Shown here: positions 1 to 9,294 of the stretch, piece by piece | How positions within the stretch are numbered: position 1 is the stretch's first letter | Layout: each line of letters opens with the position of its first letter | NCBI RefSeq assembly: GCF_036010665.1 | Contig: NZ_CP108581.1 | Location: 131,501 to 195,500 of the forward strand | Length of the DNA: 64,000 nt | Direction: 5' to 3' | From: Microbispora sp. NBC_01189 | Lineage (GTDB): Bacteria; Actinomycetota; Actinomycetes; Streptosporangiales; Streptosporangiaceae | Notes under the pieces: model-generated | What the model saw: only the letters and a program-made list of their open reading frames with translations | The model's database searches: none | Told to the model about the DNA's origin: nothing | Translations under genes and position numbers: made by a program

Positions 1-872
1 CGGAACGCCGGGACGCCGTACAGGTCCCTGGCGTACGCCCAGAGGTTGGGGTAGCCGGTCAGCGGCCGCTCGCTGATCCCGGCCAGCGGGTTGTGCAGCA
101 GGTCGAACCGGACCAGCACCACCCACAGCTGCACGTCGGACTCGGTGAGGCGGTCGCCGAACAGGTATCGCCGGCCGGCCAGGCGGGCGTCGAGCCGGTC
201 CAGCGCGGCGGTCACCTGCTCGCGCCGCCGCTCGTACTCCTCCTGCGACGAGGCCCTGGCGACCAGGTTCACCCCCTGGCTGACGTCGCGGGCGATCTCC
301 TCGTCCAGCGCCTCGATCTCGTCGCGCAGGTCCGCCGGATAAAGGTCCAGGCCCGAGCCGGCCCACTCGTCGAACGCGGTGCCGAGATCGAAGGGGATCA
401 CGGCGTAGTCGTTGCTGACGATCCGGTTCGTCCGCCGGTCCCACACCACCGGCACCGAGATGTGGCCCGGATATCCGGGCTCGGTGGCGTCGTAGGCCTC
501 GGACAGGAGCGTGAAGCCGTTGACCGGGTCGGGGCCGCGCCGCTCGCGGAACGCCCAGCCGCGCGCGTCCCGGTCGTCGTCCACGTACGACAGCGACACG
601 ACGTCCCGCAGCCCGGCGAGGTCGCGCACGATGGCGACGCGCTGCGCCCACGGGCAGGTGTAGGAGACGTACAGGTGGTAGCGGCCGGGCTCGGCCGGAT
701 GTTCGCCGGACCCGCCGGCGGTGATCCGGCCCTGGAACGGATAGAGAGGTCCCGGCCGGTCGGTCCGGCCCGGTCCGTACGGTCCGTGGGCGGCGACGTC
801 GGCGGGGCTCGCGTACGCGGGCACGTGGGTGGGTGCCTGGGTCGGTGCCTGGGTGGGCGCGTGAGTGGTCAT
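1..872 (-). CDS. Xi-class glutathione S-transferase (glutathionyl-hydroquinone reductase family), C-terminus outside window
   Basis: 290 codons are visible and the gene runs off the left edge; family members are about 320-340 residues, so roughly the last 30-50 are missing. The thioredoxin-fold catalytic motif SYTCPWAQR puts the nucleophilic Cys at about residue 73, and Cys-Pro-Trp-Ala is the xi-class (ECM4/YqjG) signature. The family reduces glutathionyl-hydroquinones using a thiol. Actinobacteria generally make mycothiol rather than glutathione, so the physiological thiol is open. The ATG is chosen because AAGGAGA lies about 7 bases upstream. The first 18 residues contain an APTQ repeat and look disordered. 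It follows the FAD oxidoreductase by 55 bases on the same strand and may be the last gene of that operon. Confidence 0.88.
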   Translation of the reverse strand, partial: MTTHAPTQAPTQAPTHVPAYASPADVAAHGPYGPGRTDRPGPLYPFQGRITAGGSGEHPAEPGRYHLYVSYTCPWAQRVAIVRDLAGLRDVVSLSYVDDDRDARGWAFRERRGPDPVNGFTLLSEAYDATEPGYPGHISVPVVWDRRTNRIVSNDYAVIPFDLGTAFDEWAGSGLDLYPADLRDEIEALDEEIARDVSQGVNLVARASSQEEYERRREQVTAALDRLDARLAGRRYLFGDRLTESDVQLWVVLVRFDLLHNPLAGISERPLTGYPNLWAYARDLYGVPAF

Positions 873-927
873 GGGGGGTTGTCTCCTTGTCGATCGGGGG
901 CGGGCGATCGGGGGCGGTCCGTGGATG

Positions 928-2085
928 TCAGCCGAGGATCCTGGCCGTGCCGAACCCGGCGGCCAGCTTCGCGCCGGTGGCAAAGCGGCCGGGGCCGAAG
1001 GCGGCGAGGCGGGGATCGGGGTCGCCGAGCAGCAGCCGGGCGACATGGTCGCCCCAGGCGGGCGCGAGCTTGAAGCCGTGGCCGCTGGTGCCGGCGTCAA
1101 CGTAGACGTGCTCGCCGACCCGGCCCGTGACCGGCTGCCAGTCGGGGCTCACGTCGTACAGCGAGGCCCAGCCGCCGGTCACCCGGGCGCGACGGCGGGC
1201 CGCGGAGCGTACGCCGGAGGCCGCGGCGAGCGCCTGCAGCTCGCCCGAACGCGGGCCGGGGACGTCGTCGGGGCCGGCGGCGGACGCCGGGACGACCCCG
1301 CCGGTGAGGTACTGCGTGCGGGGCTGCGGGGTGGTGTAGTAACCGCCGGGCAGGTCGATCAGGACGTGCGGCACGAGCCCACCGGCGTCGGCGGGGTCGT
1401 GCTCGGAGACCGCCACGACGTGCCGCTCCACGGTCAGCGGCAGGTCCACGCCGAGCGGCCGCAGCAGGGCGGCGGTCCACGGCCCGGCGGCCACGAGGAG
1501 CCGCCCGGCCCGGTGGACCTCGCCGTCGGAGGTGGTCACCGCCGCCCCGCGGGTCTCCTCGGCGAGCGCGACGACCGGGCGGTGCGGGTGGAACACCGCG
1601 CCGTGCCGCCGCGCCGCCGCGGCCAGCCCGACCGTCGCCGCGTACGGGTCGGCGTACCCGGCGTCCGCCTCCCAGACGGCGACGGCGACGCCGTCGAGGT
1701 CCAGGCCGGGCAGCCGGGCGGGCAGTGCCTCCGCGCCGACCAGTTCGCCGCGGACGCCGAGCTCGCCGAGCCGCGCGGCGGTGCCGGCCGCCGCCTCGAC
1801 GTCGCCGGGCCCGTGGAGGTAGAACGCGCCGGTCCGGCGGAACCCCGACTGGTGCCCGCCGGTGCGCTCCTCGAAGCCGGCGAGGAACGCGATGCCGTCG
1901 CGTGCCGTCTCCGCCAGGAACGGGTCGGTGTAGTAGGCCCGGCAGATGCCGCCCGACCGGCCGGTGGGGCCGCCCGAGACCGGGCCCCGGTCGAACACGG
2001 CGACGGACACGCCGCGCCGGGCGAGGTGGAACGCGGCGGCCGCGCCGTGCACGCCCGCCCCGACGATCGCAATGTCGTACGTCAT
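928..2085 (-). CDS. FAD-dependent oxidoreductase of the DAO / sarcosine oxidase family
   Basis: 385 residues. The N-terminal dinucleotide-binding motif VGAGVHGAAAAFHLARRG (residues about 7-24) is followed by an acidic residue after the second strand, and the C-terminal GTSGHGFKLAPAWG is the usual FAD/substrate loop of DAO-family amine oxidases. These enzymes oxidise N-methyl or secondary amino acids and related amines. The ATG overlaps the stop of the upstream ATPase gene by four bases (ATGA), so the two are translationally coupled. The context suggests cytosolic oxidation of whatever the peptide/opine ABC transporter imports. The exact substrate cannot be read from sequence. Confidence 0.9.
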   Translation of the reverse strand: MTYDIAIVGAGVHGAAAAFHLARRGVSVAVFDRGPVSGGPTGRSGGICRAYYTDPFLAETARDGIAFLAGFEERTGGHQSGFRRTGAFYLHGPGDVEAAAGTAARLGELGVRGELVGAEALPARLPGLDLDGVAVAVWEADAGYADPYAATVGLAAAARRHGAVFHPHRPVVALAEETRGAAVTTSDGEVHRAGRLLVAAGPWTAALLRPLGVDLPLTVERHVVAVSEHDPADAGGLVPHVLIDLPGGYYTTPQPRTQYLTGGVVPASAAGPDDVPGPRSGELQALAAASGVRSAARRRARVTGGWASLYDVSPDWQPVTGRVGEHVYVDAGTSGHGFKLAPAWGDHVARLLLGDPDPRLAAFGPGRFATGAKLAAGFGTARILG

Positions 2086-3806
2086 GCCACGGCCTCCCGG
2101 TCGTACGCCCGATGATCGAGCCGGGCTGCCTGGTCCGGCTGCGGGGGCTGGGTCGGCTGCGGGGACCGGTCCGGCCGGGGTGTCCGGTCCAGCCGGGGGA
2201 TCGCTGCCAGGAGTTCCCGCGTGTACGGCGCGGCCGGCTCGGTGAAGATCGTGCGGACGTCGCCGGACTCCACCACCCGGCCGTCCTTCATCACCAGCAC
2301 CCGGTCGCTGACGTGGTGGATCACGCCGAGGTCGTGGGAGATGAACAGGTAGGCCACGCCGAGCTCGGCCTGCAGGTCGGCGAGCAGGTCGAGCACCTGC
2401 GCCTGGATCGACACGTCCAGCGCGGAGACCGGCTCGTCGCAGACGATCACCTGGGGCCGGGGGGCCAGCGCCCGGGCGATCGCCACCCGCTGCCGCTGCC
2501 CGCCCGACAGGCGCAGCGGCCTGCGGTCGAGGATCGACGCGTCCAGGCCGACCTGCGCGAGCAGCTCGACGGCCCGGTCGCGCCGGGTGCGGCGCGGCTC
2601 GCCGCCGACGGCGAGCGCCTCGCCGAGGATCCGCCGTACGGTGAAGCGGGGGTCGAAGGAGCTCAGCGGATCCTGGTAGATCACCTGGATGTGCCGCCGC
2701 AGCGCGCGGCGGCCGGCGGATCCGAGGCCCCGCCAGGACCTCCCGTCGATCTCCACCTCGCCCGCGTCGGGTTCCACCAGCCCCAGCACCAGGCGGGCCG
2801 TCGTGGTCTTGCCCGAGCCCGACTCGCCGACGAGCCCGAGCGTCTCCCCCGCCCGCAGCTCGAACGACACCCCGTCGACGGCCGCCCGGCGCAGCCCGTC
2901 CGGCGCCGCGAACGACTTGGCCAGCCCGGTCGCCCTGACCACCACGTCGCCGGGCGGCACGGCCGGCGCCGGAGGCGGCGCGGAGCCGTCCTCGGGCACG
3001 GTGAGCCGGGTGCCCCTGCCGTGCTCGGAGGGCACCGCGGCCAGCAGCCCCCGGGTGTAGGCGTGCCGGGGGGAGCCCAGCACCTCCGCGGTGGCGCCCT
3101 CCTCGACGACCACGCCGTCCTTCATCACCAGCACCCGGTCGGCGAGCTCGGCCACCACGGCGAGGTCGTGGCTGATCAGCAGCAGCCCCGCCCCGGCCCG
3201 GCGGCGCTCGGCCAGCAGCCGCAGGATCTGCGCCTGCACGGTGACGTCCAGGGCGGTGGTCGGCTCGTCGGCGATCAGCAGCCGGGGCTCGCAGGCGACC
3301 GCCGAGGCGATCAGCGCCCGCTGCCGCAGCCCGCCGGACAGCTGGTGCGGATACTGCGCGGCCCGCAGCTCGGGCTCCGGCACCCCCGCCTCGCGCAGCA
3401 GTTCGACCACCCGCCGCCGCACGTCCGCGCGCGGCACGGTCCGGTGCAGCCGCAGGCTCTCGGCGATCTCCTTGCCGACCGGGCGCAGCGGGTCGAGCGA
3501 GACCAGCGCGTCCTGCAGGACGTAGCCGACCTCGCCGCCGCGCACCGCCCGCCACTGCCGTTCTCCGTACGCCGTGACGTCGCGGCCGGCCACGACGAGC
3601 GACCGGGCGGTGGCCTCGGCGCCGGGGCCGGTCAGCCCGATCAGCGTGCGGGCGGTGACGCTCTTGCCCGAGCCCGACTCCCCCACGATGGCGACGCACT
3701 CGCCCGGGCTCACCGTGAAGGAGATCGAGCGGACAGCCTGGATCTGGCCGAACGAGACCCGCAGATCGGACACCTCGACGATCGGGGCGACCCGCTGTTC
3801 GGTCAC
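2082..3806 (-). CDS. Peptide/opine ABC transporter, fused double ATP-binding subunit (DppD-DppF type)
   Basis: 574 residues with two complete ABC domains in one chain. Walker A motifs GESGSGKSV and GESGSGKTT, signatures LSGGLRQRA and LSGGQRQRV, and two Walker B/DEPTTALDV-DEPVSALDV stretches are all intact, so both halves should hydrolyse ATP. Each half ends with the oligopeptide-transporter C-terminal region (HAYTRGLLAA, APYTRELLAA). A Pro/Arg-rich tail of about 30 residues has no clear role. The GTG start overlaps the upstream permease stop (GTGA) and has GAAGGGAGA before it. The protein energises the two permeases encoded just upstream. Confidence 0.93.
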   Translation of the reverse strand: MTEQRVAPIVEVSDLRVSFGQIQAVRSISFTVSPGECVAIVGESGSGKSVTARTLIGLTGPGAEATARSLVVAGRDVTAYGERQWRAVRGGEVGYVLQDALVSLDPLRPVGKEIAESLRLHRTVPRADVRRRVVELLREAGVPEPELRAAQYPHQLSGGLRQRALIASAVACEPRLLIADEPTTALDVTVQAQILRLLAERRRAGAGLLLISHDLAVVAELADRVLVMKDGVVVEEGATAEVLGSPRHAYTRGLLAAVPSEHGRGTRLTVPEDGSAPPPAPAVPPGDVVVRATGLAKSFAAPDGLRRAAVDGVSFELRAGETLGLVGESGSGKTTTARLVLGLVEPDAGEVEIDGRSWRGLGSAGRRALRRHIQVIYQDPLSSFDPRFTVRRILGEALAVGGEPRRTRRDRAVELLAQVGLDASILDRRPLRLSGGQRQRVAIARALAPRPQVIVCDEPVSALDVSIQAQVLDLLADLQAELGVAYLFISHDLGVIHHVSDRVLVMKDGRVVESGDVRTIFTEPAAPYTRELLAAIPRLDRTPRPDRSPQPTQPPQPDQAARLDHRAYDREAVA

Positions 3807-4666
3807 GACAGTCTCCCTTCGACGCGCCGCTGCAGGTGGCGGCCGACGACCGTGACGGAAAGGACGGTGAGCGTGATGGCGAGCCCCGGGAAGACCGCGA
3901 CCCACCAGGCGACGGAGAAGTAGTCGCGCCCGGCCGACAGCATCGCCCCCCACTCGGGCGCGGGCGGCTTCGGGCCGAGGCCGAGGAAGCTCAGCGACGA
4001 CGCCGCGACCAGCGCGGTGCCCACCTCGATCGTGGCCACCACCAGCAGCGGCGCGAACGCGTTGGGCAGCACGTGCCGCGTGATGATCCCGGCTCTGGTC
4101 AGCCCGAGGGAGACGGCCGCCTCGACGTACCCGGACCTGCGGATGACCATGGTCTGGGCGCGGACCAGGCGCGCGTACCCCGGCAGCGTGTAGGCGGCGA
4201 TGGCGAACACCGCGTTGAGCGTGCCCGGGCCGACGACGGCGATGACCAGCAGGGCCAGCAGCAGTCCCGGCAGCGAGAGCAGGACGTCCACGAGGCGCAT
4301 GGCGACCTCGTCGAGCACCCGGCCGCCGAGCGCGGCCAGCAGCCCGACGAGGGTGCCGCCGGTCACCGCGATGGCGGTGGCGGCCAGCCCGGCCAGCACC
4401 GACGGCCTCGTGCCGTACACGATCCGGGTGAACATGTCGCGCCCGTTGGCGTCGGTGCCGAGCGGGTGCCCGCCGCCCGGCGGCCGGAGCGCCGCGACGG
4501 CGTCGGTGAGGTCGGGCGAGCCGTGCGCGACGAGGCCGGGCGCCACCGCGACCACGGTCACGGCCAGCAGGAACGCCGCGGCGGCCCAGACGCCGGCCCG
4601 CGGCGCCCGCCGCCGCCGTCCGCGCCCCACCACCACGGCGGGTGCGGCAAGGGTGGACGTGGTCAC
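3803..4666 (-). CDS. Peptide/opine ABC transporter permease (DppC type)
   Basis: 287 residues, a GTG start directly abutting the stop of the DppB-type gene. The arginine-rich N-terminus precedes a first membrane segment (about 27-44), then the DppC-typical loop HPLGTDANGRDMFTRIVYG and four to five further membrane segments. The EAA loop appears as EAAVSLGLTRAGIITRHVLPN. These features place it in the BPD_transp_1 family as the second membrane subunit of an oligopeptide-type importer. Four-base overlaps with the following ATPase show tight operon organisation. Confidence 0.93.
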   Translation of the reverse strand: MTTSTLAAPAVVVGRGRRRRAPRAGVWAAAAFLLAVTVVAVAPGLVAHGSPDLTDAVAALRPPGGGHPLGTDANGRDMFTRIVYGTRPSVLAGLAATAIAVTGGTLVGLLAALGGRVLDEVAMRLVDVLLSLPGLLLALLVIAVVGPGTLNAVFAIAAYTLPGYARLVRAQTMVIRRSGYVEAAVSLGLTRAGIITRHVLPNAFAPLLVVATIEVGTALVAASSLSFLGLGPKPPAPEWGAMLSAGRDYFSVAWWVAVFPGLAITLTVLSVTVVGRHLQRRVEGRLS

Positions 4667-5626
4667 TCAGGCACCTCGCAGTCGCGGGTCGATGGCCAGG
4701 TAGAGCAGGTCGAGCAGGATGTTGATGACGACGTAGAGCAGCGAGGCGATCAGCACCACCCCCATCACGACCGGCAGGTCCTTGTTGCCGACGGCCGCGA
4801 GGGTCAGCCGCCCGATGCCCTGCCGGGAGAAGACCGACTCGATGATCACGGCCCCGCCGAACAGGAAGCTGACCATCCACCCGGCCAGGGTGACCGTGGG
4901 CAGCAGTGCGTGCCGCAGCGCGTGCCGCAGCCGCACGCCCAGATCGGACATGCCGCGCGAGCGGGCGGTGAGCACGAACGGCTCCTCCAGCGTGAGCTCC
5001 AGGCCCTCGCGCAGCACCTGGCTGAGCGTCGCGACGACCGGGATCGCCATCGCGACGGACGGCAGGACCAGGCTCTCCGGCCCGTCCCCGCCGGTGGCGG
5101 GGAAGATCCCCAGCCCGAACGAGAAGACGGTGAGCAGCAGGATCCCGGCCCAGAACGACGGGATGGAGATGCCGACCAGCTCGATGCCGGAGAACACCGC
5201 CCGCGCCCACCGGCGGCCCGCCGTCAGCACCGCGACCGTGACCGAGACCACGACCGCAAGGACGAACGACGCGAGCATGAGCTGGACGGACGACCCGACC
5301 TGCTCGCCGATCGCCGAGGCGACCGACTGGTGCAGCTGGTACGACTGGCCCAGGTCGCCGTGCAGCACCCGGCCCAGGTAGGCGGCGTACTGGGCGGGCA
5401 GCGGCCGGTCCAGCCCGTAGTCGGTGATGATCCGGGCGCGGACCTCGGGCGTGACGGTGCTGCTGCCGATGAGCAGGTCGACGACGTTGCCCGGGGTGAG
5501 GTGGAGGCCGGCGAACGCGACCGTCACCGCGCCCCACAGCACCAGGACGGACGTGCCCAGCCGCACCAGCACCGGGCGGACCACCCGGGCGCGGGCCCGG
5601 GTGGCCGGTACGGCGACGGCGGTCAT
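4667..5626 (-). CDS. Peptide/opine ABC transporter permease (DppB type)
   Basis: 319 residues. Six predicted membrane segments, the DppB N-terminal arrangement (first helix near residues 22-44, then a periplasmic loop ending YAAYLGRVLHGDLGQSY) and the EAA loop LTARSRGMSDLGVRLRHALR identify it as the first permease of an oligopeptide/nickel-type importer. Its ATG overlaps the stop of the binding-protein gene (ATGA), so translation is coupled. Confidence 0.93.
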   Translation of the reverse strand: MTAVAVPATRARARVVRPVLVRLGTSVLVLWGAVTVAFAGLHLTPGNVVDLLIGSSTVTPEVRARIITDYGLDRPLPAQYAAYLGRVLHGDLGQSYQLHQSVASAIGEQVGSSVQLMLASFVLAVVVSVTVAVLTAGRRWARAVFSGIELVGISIPSFWAGILLLTVFSFGLGIFPATGGDGPESLVLPSVAMAIPVVATLSQVLREGLELTLEEPFVLTARSRGMSDLGVRLRHALRHALLPTVTLAGWMVSFLFGGAVIIESVFSRQGIGRLTLAAVGNKDLPVVMGVVLIASLLYVVINILLDLLYLAIDPRLRGA

Positions 5627-7272
5627 GCCTGCTCGACCCAGGCGTCGTAGAAGGTCGGGTACGCCTGCGGCTCCCAGCCGATGCCGTGCGCCTTCTTCCC
5701 GGCCCCGAGCAGGTAGTTGAACACGTACACCGGGAAGACCGCGGCCTCGTCGGTGACCCGCTGCTGCACCTTGGCGTACAGCTCGGCCCGCCTGGCCTGG
5801 TCGGTCGTGTCCAGCGCCCCGCTCAGCCAGCCGTCGACGTCCTTGTCGGACAGGCGGGCGGCGTTCTGGCCGAACTTGGCGGCCGTGGGGATGGCGGAGG
5901 TGTCGAACAGGTTGCGCAGGGAGTCGCCGTCGGCGCGCTGCCAGCTGAAGTCGACGAGGTCGTAGTCGCCCTTGGGATACTTCTCCAGCCATTCGTTGAC
6001 GGTGCCGGAGACGAACTGCACGTCGAAGCCGATCTTCTTGGCCTCGGCCTGGATCTGCTCGGCCAGCGTGTCGCGCTGCTCACGGGCGAACGACTTGAGG
6101 AATGCCCAGCGGATCGTCAGCCGCTTGCCGTCCTTGGTCCGGTAGCCCTCGGCGTCCTTCCCCGACCAGCCGGCCTCGTCCAGCAGCCGGGCGGCCGCCG
6201 CGGGGTCGTACGTCGTCTTTCCTTCGAGCGTCTTGTCGTACCCGTCGGTCGACGGGGAGATGGGGCCCGCAGCGGGCTGGAACGCTCCGAAGTAGAGGTT
6301 CCGGACGATCGTCGCGAAGTCGATGCCGTCGCGGAACGCCTGGCGGACGCGCTTGTCGGCGAACGGCCCGGAGGTCGTGTTCGGGTAGTAGTTGTAGTTG
6401 CCGCCCGGCGCCTGCCGCGTGGTGACGGTCAGCCGGGAGTCGGCCCGCACCTGCTTGACGTTCACCGGCGGCACGCTGGCGATCCCGTCGACCTGCCCGC
6501 TGGTCAGCGCGCCGAGCCGGACCGAGTCCTCGGTGATGACCTTGATCTCCAGCTTGTCCAGGTAGGTCTCGCCGGTGTGCCCGGCGCCCTCCGGCGCCCA
6601 GTCGTAGCCGGGGTTGCGGTGGTAGGTGATGCCCTTCTGCACCACGTACTCGTCGATCACGAACGGCCCGGACCCGACGACCTTCTTGCACAGCGCGTCC
6701 TGCGGCTGCTTGAGCGACTCGGGCGACTCGATGCCGAAGTACGCCGTGGCCAGGGCGGACAGGAACGGCGAGTACGGCCTGCCGAAGTGGACCTGCACCG
6801 TGTGCGCGTCGACGACCTCGCTGCCCTTGTACGGCTCGATGTAGCCCGCGGCGAGTTGCGACTTGGTCGCCGGGTTGACGATGTGGTCCAGGTTGGCCTT
6901 GACCGCCTCGGCGTCGAAGGCCGTGCCGTCGGAGAACTTCACGCCGTCGCGCAGGGTGAACGTGTAGGTCTTCTGGTCCGGCGAGACGGTCCACTTGGTG
7001 GCCAGCCAGGGGTGGATCCTCCCCTCGGCGTCCAGGGACACGAGTGAGTCCAGCGCGGGCCGGGTGAACAGTCCGGCCACGTCGGCGGGGCTCTGGTGGG
7101 GGTCGAGGCAGGTGGAGGGCTCGGTGTTGACGGCGAACGTCAGCGTGCCGCCCTTGACCGGCCCGGCGGGCGCCTTGCCCGCCGCGGTGTCCCTGCCCGT
7201 CGTGCCGCAGGCGGCGAGGGCGAGGACCCCCAGGAGCGAGACGCCGATGGATAAGCGCGTGTTCGTGGACAT
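5623..7272 (-). CDS. Peptide/opine ABC transporter substrate-binding lipoprotein (SBP_bac_5)
   Basis: 549 residues. A short signal peptide ends in the lipobox LALAAC, so the mature protein is anchored through Cys22 to the outer face of the membrane. The SBP_bac_5 landmarks are present: the early strand KGGTLTFAVNTEP, the TYTFTLRDGVKFSDGTAFDAE block near residue 110, and NTTSGPFADKRVRQAF near residue 300. It is the first gene of the operon SBP-DppB-DppC-DppDF-oxidoreductase-GST. Ligand specificity (peptide, opine, glutathione-like conjugate) cannot be settled from sequence alone. Confidence 0.93.
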   Translation of the reverse strand: MSTNTRLSIGVSLLGVLALAACGTTGRDTAAGKAPAGPVKGGTLTFAVNTEPSTCLDPHQSPADVAGLFTRPALDSLVSLDAEGRIHPWLATKWTVSPDQKTYTFTLRDGVKFSDGTAFDAEAVKANLDHIVNPATKSQLAAGYIEPYKGSEVVDAHTVQVHFGRPYSPFLSALATAYFGIESPESLKQPQDALCKKVVGSGPFVIDEYVVQKGITYHRNPGYDWAPEGAGHTGETYLDKLEIKVITEDSVRLGALTSGQVDGIASVPPVNVKQVRADSRLTVTTRQAPGGNYNYYPNTTSGPFADKRVRQAFRDGIDFATIVRNLYFGAFQPAAGPISPSTDGYDKTLEGKTTYDPAAAARLLDEAGWSGKDAEGYRTKDGKRLTIRWAFLKSFAREQRDTLAEQIQAEAKKIGFDVQFVSGTVNEWLEKYPKGDYDLVDFSWQRADGDSLRNLFDTSAIPTAAKFGQNAARLSDKDVDGWLSGALDTTDQARRAELYAKVQQRVTDEAAVFPVYVFNYLLGAGKKAHGIGWEPQAYPTFYDAWVEQA

Positions 7273-7385
7273 CGGGGGGAGAGCCTTTCGGTGCTTCGAA
7301 CGGGACGGCGGATCAGACGGGACGGCGGAGTGGGGAGGCGGCGCGTCCCGGTCCGTGCCCGCCCGAAACCTCCCCCGGGGAAAAA

Positions 7386-7423
7386 CCTATAAACAAAGTA
7401 GGAAAACTCGGATAATCTGTCAA
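7386..7423 (-). promoter_or_regulatory. Promoter of the peptide-uptake operon with overlapping CCTACT-type operator
   Basis: Read on the minus strand, TTGACA (7418-7423) is a perfect -35 and, 17 bases on, TACTTT (7395-7400) is a weak -10. The stretch 7386-7402 reads CCTACTTTGTTTATAGG with CCTA/TAGG inverted ends and covers the -10, the position expected for a repressor site. Related sequences occur at 11543, 17133, 18654 and more weakly 59543. Confidence 0.6.
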
Positions 7424-7474
7424 CACGCTTCCGCCGGGGATTCCGCCCCTCGCCGGCCCACCCGCCGACGACTC

Positions 7475-8587
7475 CTACGGCACGCCGGGAAGCCGTACGG
7501 TGACGAGGAGACCGCCGTCCGGGCCGGGGGCGAGATCGAGCGTCCCGTTGTGGGCGCGGACGACGCTGTGCGCGATGGCCAGGCCGAGACCGGCGCCGGC
7601 GTGCTCGTCGGTGCGGACGCGTTCCGTTCCGCGCTGGAAGGGCTCGGTGAGGGTCGGGATCAGTTCCGGCGGGAGCGGGCGGCCCGTGTTCTCGACCCGC
7701 AGCAGGCTGGTGCCGCCGTACGCCTCGGTGTGGACCGTCACGGTGCCGCCGGCGGGGAGGTTGTGGACGATCGCGTTCTGGACGAGGTTCGTCACCATCC
7801 GGGCCAGGAGCTCGGCGGAGCCGTCGGTCCGGGCCGCTCCGCCGGTGACGTTCAGCGTGATCCGGCGGTGTTCGGCGAGGGGAAGCAGCGTTTCGGCGGC
7901 TTCCTCGGCGACGAGGGAGAGGTCGACGCTCTCACGGGCGAAGTCGCCGCGGTCGCCGCGGCTGAGCAGCAGCAGGGCCGCGGTGAGATCGATCGCCCGC
8001 TGGTTGACGGTGTGCAGGCGGTCGAGGAGTTCGTCCCGGTCCCGTGTCGGGTCCCGGCGGGCGACGTCGAGGAGCGTGCGCGAGATCGCCAGCGGTGTGC
8101 GCAGTTCGTGGGAGGCGTTCGCGGCGAACCTCCGCTGCTCGGCGACGTGGGACTCGAGTCGGTCGAGCATCGAGTCGAACGCGTCGGAGAGCTCGCGGAA
8201 CTCGTCCCGGCGGCCCTTCATGCGGATCCGGTGGGACAGCGACCCGTTCGCGGTCGTCCGGGCCGCGTCCGTGATCCGGGTGAGCGGTGCGAGCATCCGG
8301 CCGGCCAGGATCCATCCGCCCAGCAGGCCGAACGCCAGCAGAAAGGCCAGCGCCTCGGCCGCGCGGGGGACGAAGGCGCGCTGGAGGTCGGTGCGGTTGG
8401 GGATGAACCGCAGCGGCGCCGCCCCGGGCGGGCCGCCCCTCGGCCCGGTGCCGAGCGCGCCGTCGGGCACGTAACGCAGCAGGAACACCCACACCACGGC
8501 CAGCAGGAGAGCGCCGGCGAGCAGGAGGAACCCGGCGTAGCTGAGGGTGAGTTTCAGCCGGGTGCTGAGCCCCGGGCGCCTATCCAT
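7475..8587 (-). CDS. Two-component sensor histidine kinase
   Basis: 370 residues from the ATG that overlaps the end of the response-regulator gene; a longer in-frame start upstream would lie inside that gene. Two membrane helices (about 17-37 and 78-96) flank a short extracytoplasmic loop of about 40 residues, then HAMP, the H-box ANASHELRTP with phospho-acceptor His160, N-box LVQNAIVHN, and G boxes ending GAGLGLAIAHSVV. The small sensor loop favours membrane or cell-wall signals rather than a soluble ligand. Third gene of a VanZ-like / regulator / kinase operon. Confidence 0.93.
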   Translation of the reverse strand: MDRRPGLSTRLKLTLSYAGFLLLAGALLLAVVWVFLLRYVPDGALGTGPRGGPPGAAPLRFIPNRTDLQRAFVPRAAEALAFLLAFGLLGGWILAGRMLAPLTRITDAARTTANGSLSHRIRMKGRRDEFRELSDAFDSMLDRLESHVAEQRRFAANASHELRTPLAISRTLLDVARRDPTRDRDELLDRLHTVNQRAIDLTAALLLLSRGDRGDFARESVDLSLVAEEAAETLLPLAEHRRITLNVTGGAARTDGSAELLARMVTNLVQNAIVHNLPAGGTVTVHTEAYGGTSLLRVENTGRPLPPELIPTLTEPFQRGTERVRTDEHAGAGLGLAIAHSVVRAHNGTLDLAPGPDGGLLVTVRLPGVP

Positions 8588-9290
8588 GCGTGCTGCCGGG
8601 CCCCGTCCCCGTGGCGGTGCCGGTGCCGGTGCCGGTGTCGATCCGATAGCCGACACCGGGCACCGTGGCGATGACCCAGGGTTCGCCGAGCCGTTTGCGC
8701 AGTGCGGAGACGGTGATGCGCACGGCGTTGGTGAGGGGGTTGGCGTTCTCGTCCCAGGCCCGTTCCAGCAGCTCCTCGGCGCTGACGATCCCGCCCTCGG
8801 CGGCGACGAGGACCTCCAGCACGGCGAACTGCTTGCGGGTGAGCGCGACGTAGCGCTCGCCGCGGAAGACCTCCCGGCGGAAGGGGTCGAGCCGCAGGCC
8901 CGCGATCTCGCGAACCGGGGGCCGGGCGTACGCCCGTCTGCGGTCGAGCGCCCGCAGCCGCAGGACGAGCTCCCGGAGCTCGAACGGTTTGGTGAGGTAG
9001 TCGTCGGCGCCGAGCCCGAACCCGGAGGCCTTGTCGTCGATCCGGTCGGCGGCGGTGAGCATGAGGATCGGGATGCCGCTGCCGGAGGCGACGATGCGCC
9101 GGGCGACCTCGTCGCCGGAGGGGCCGGGAATGTCGCGGTCGAGGACCGCGATGTCGTAGGAGTTGACGCCGAGCAGTTCCAGGGCCGAATCGCCGTCGCC
9201 GGCGATGTCGGCGGCGATCGCCTCCAGCCGCAGACCGTCCCGGACGGCTTCGGCCAGGTAGGGCTCGTCCTCCACGATCAGCACGCGCAT
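8580..9290 (-). CDS. OmpR/PhoB-family response regulator
   Basis: 236 residues. Receiver domain with acidic pair ED near residues 7-8, phospho-acceptor Asp51 (VLDRDIPG) and Lys101 (TKPFEL); the C-terminal winged helix shows LTRKQFAVLEVL and NPLTNAVRITVSALRKRL, typical of OmpR-type DNA binding. The C-terminus ends in a Thr-Gly repeat (encoded by a GGTACC-like hexamer repeat near 8604-8640) that is not part of the fold. It starts four bases after the VanZ-like gene and overlaps the kinase gene. Its likely targets are the repeated operators at 10033 and 11422. Confidence 0.94.
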   Translation of the reverse strand: MRVLIVEDEPYLAEAVRDGLRLEAIAADIAGDGDSALELLGVNSYDIAVLDRDIPGPSGDEVARRIVASGSGIPILMLTAADRIDDKASGFGLGADDYLTKPFELRELVLRLRALDRRRAYARPPVREIAGLRLDPFRREVFRGERYVALTRKQFAVLEVLVAAEGGIVSAEELLERAWDENANPLTNAVRITVSALRKRLGEPWVIATVPGVGYRIDTGTGTGTATGTGPGSTHG

Positions 9291-9294
9291 GCCC

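Noticed and set aside
1725-3923. Long open plus-strand frame across the ABC ATPase region
   Set aside because: It is the opposite-strand shadow of high-GC coding sequence, Arg/Gly/Pro-rich with no domains; the minus-strand ATPase is complete.
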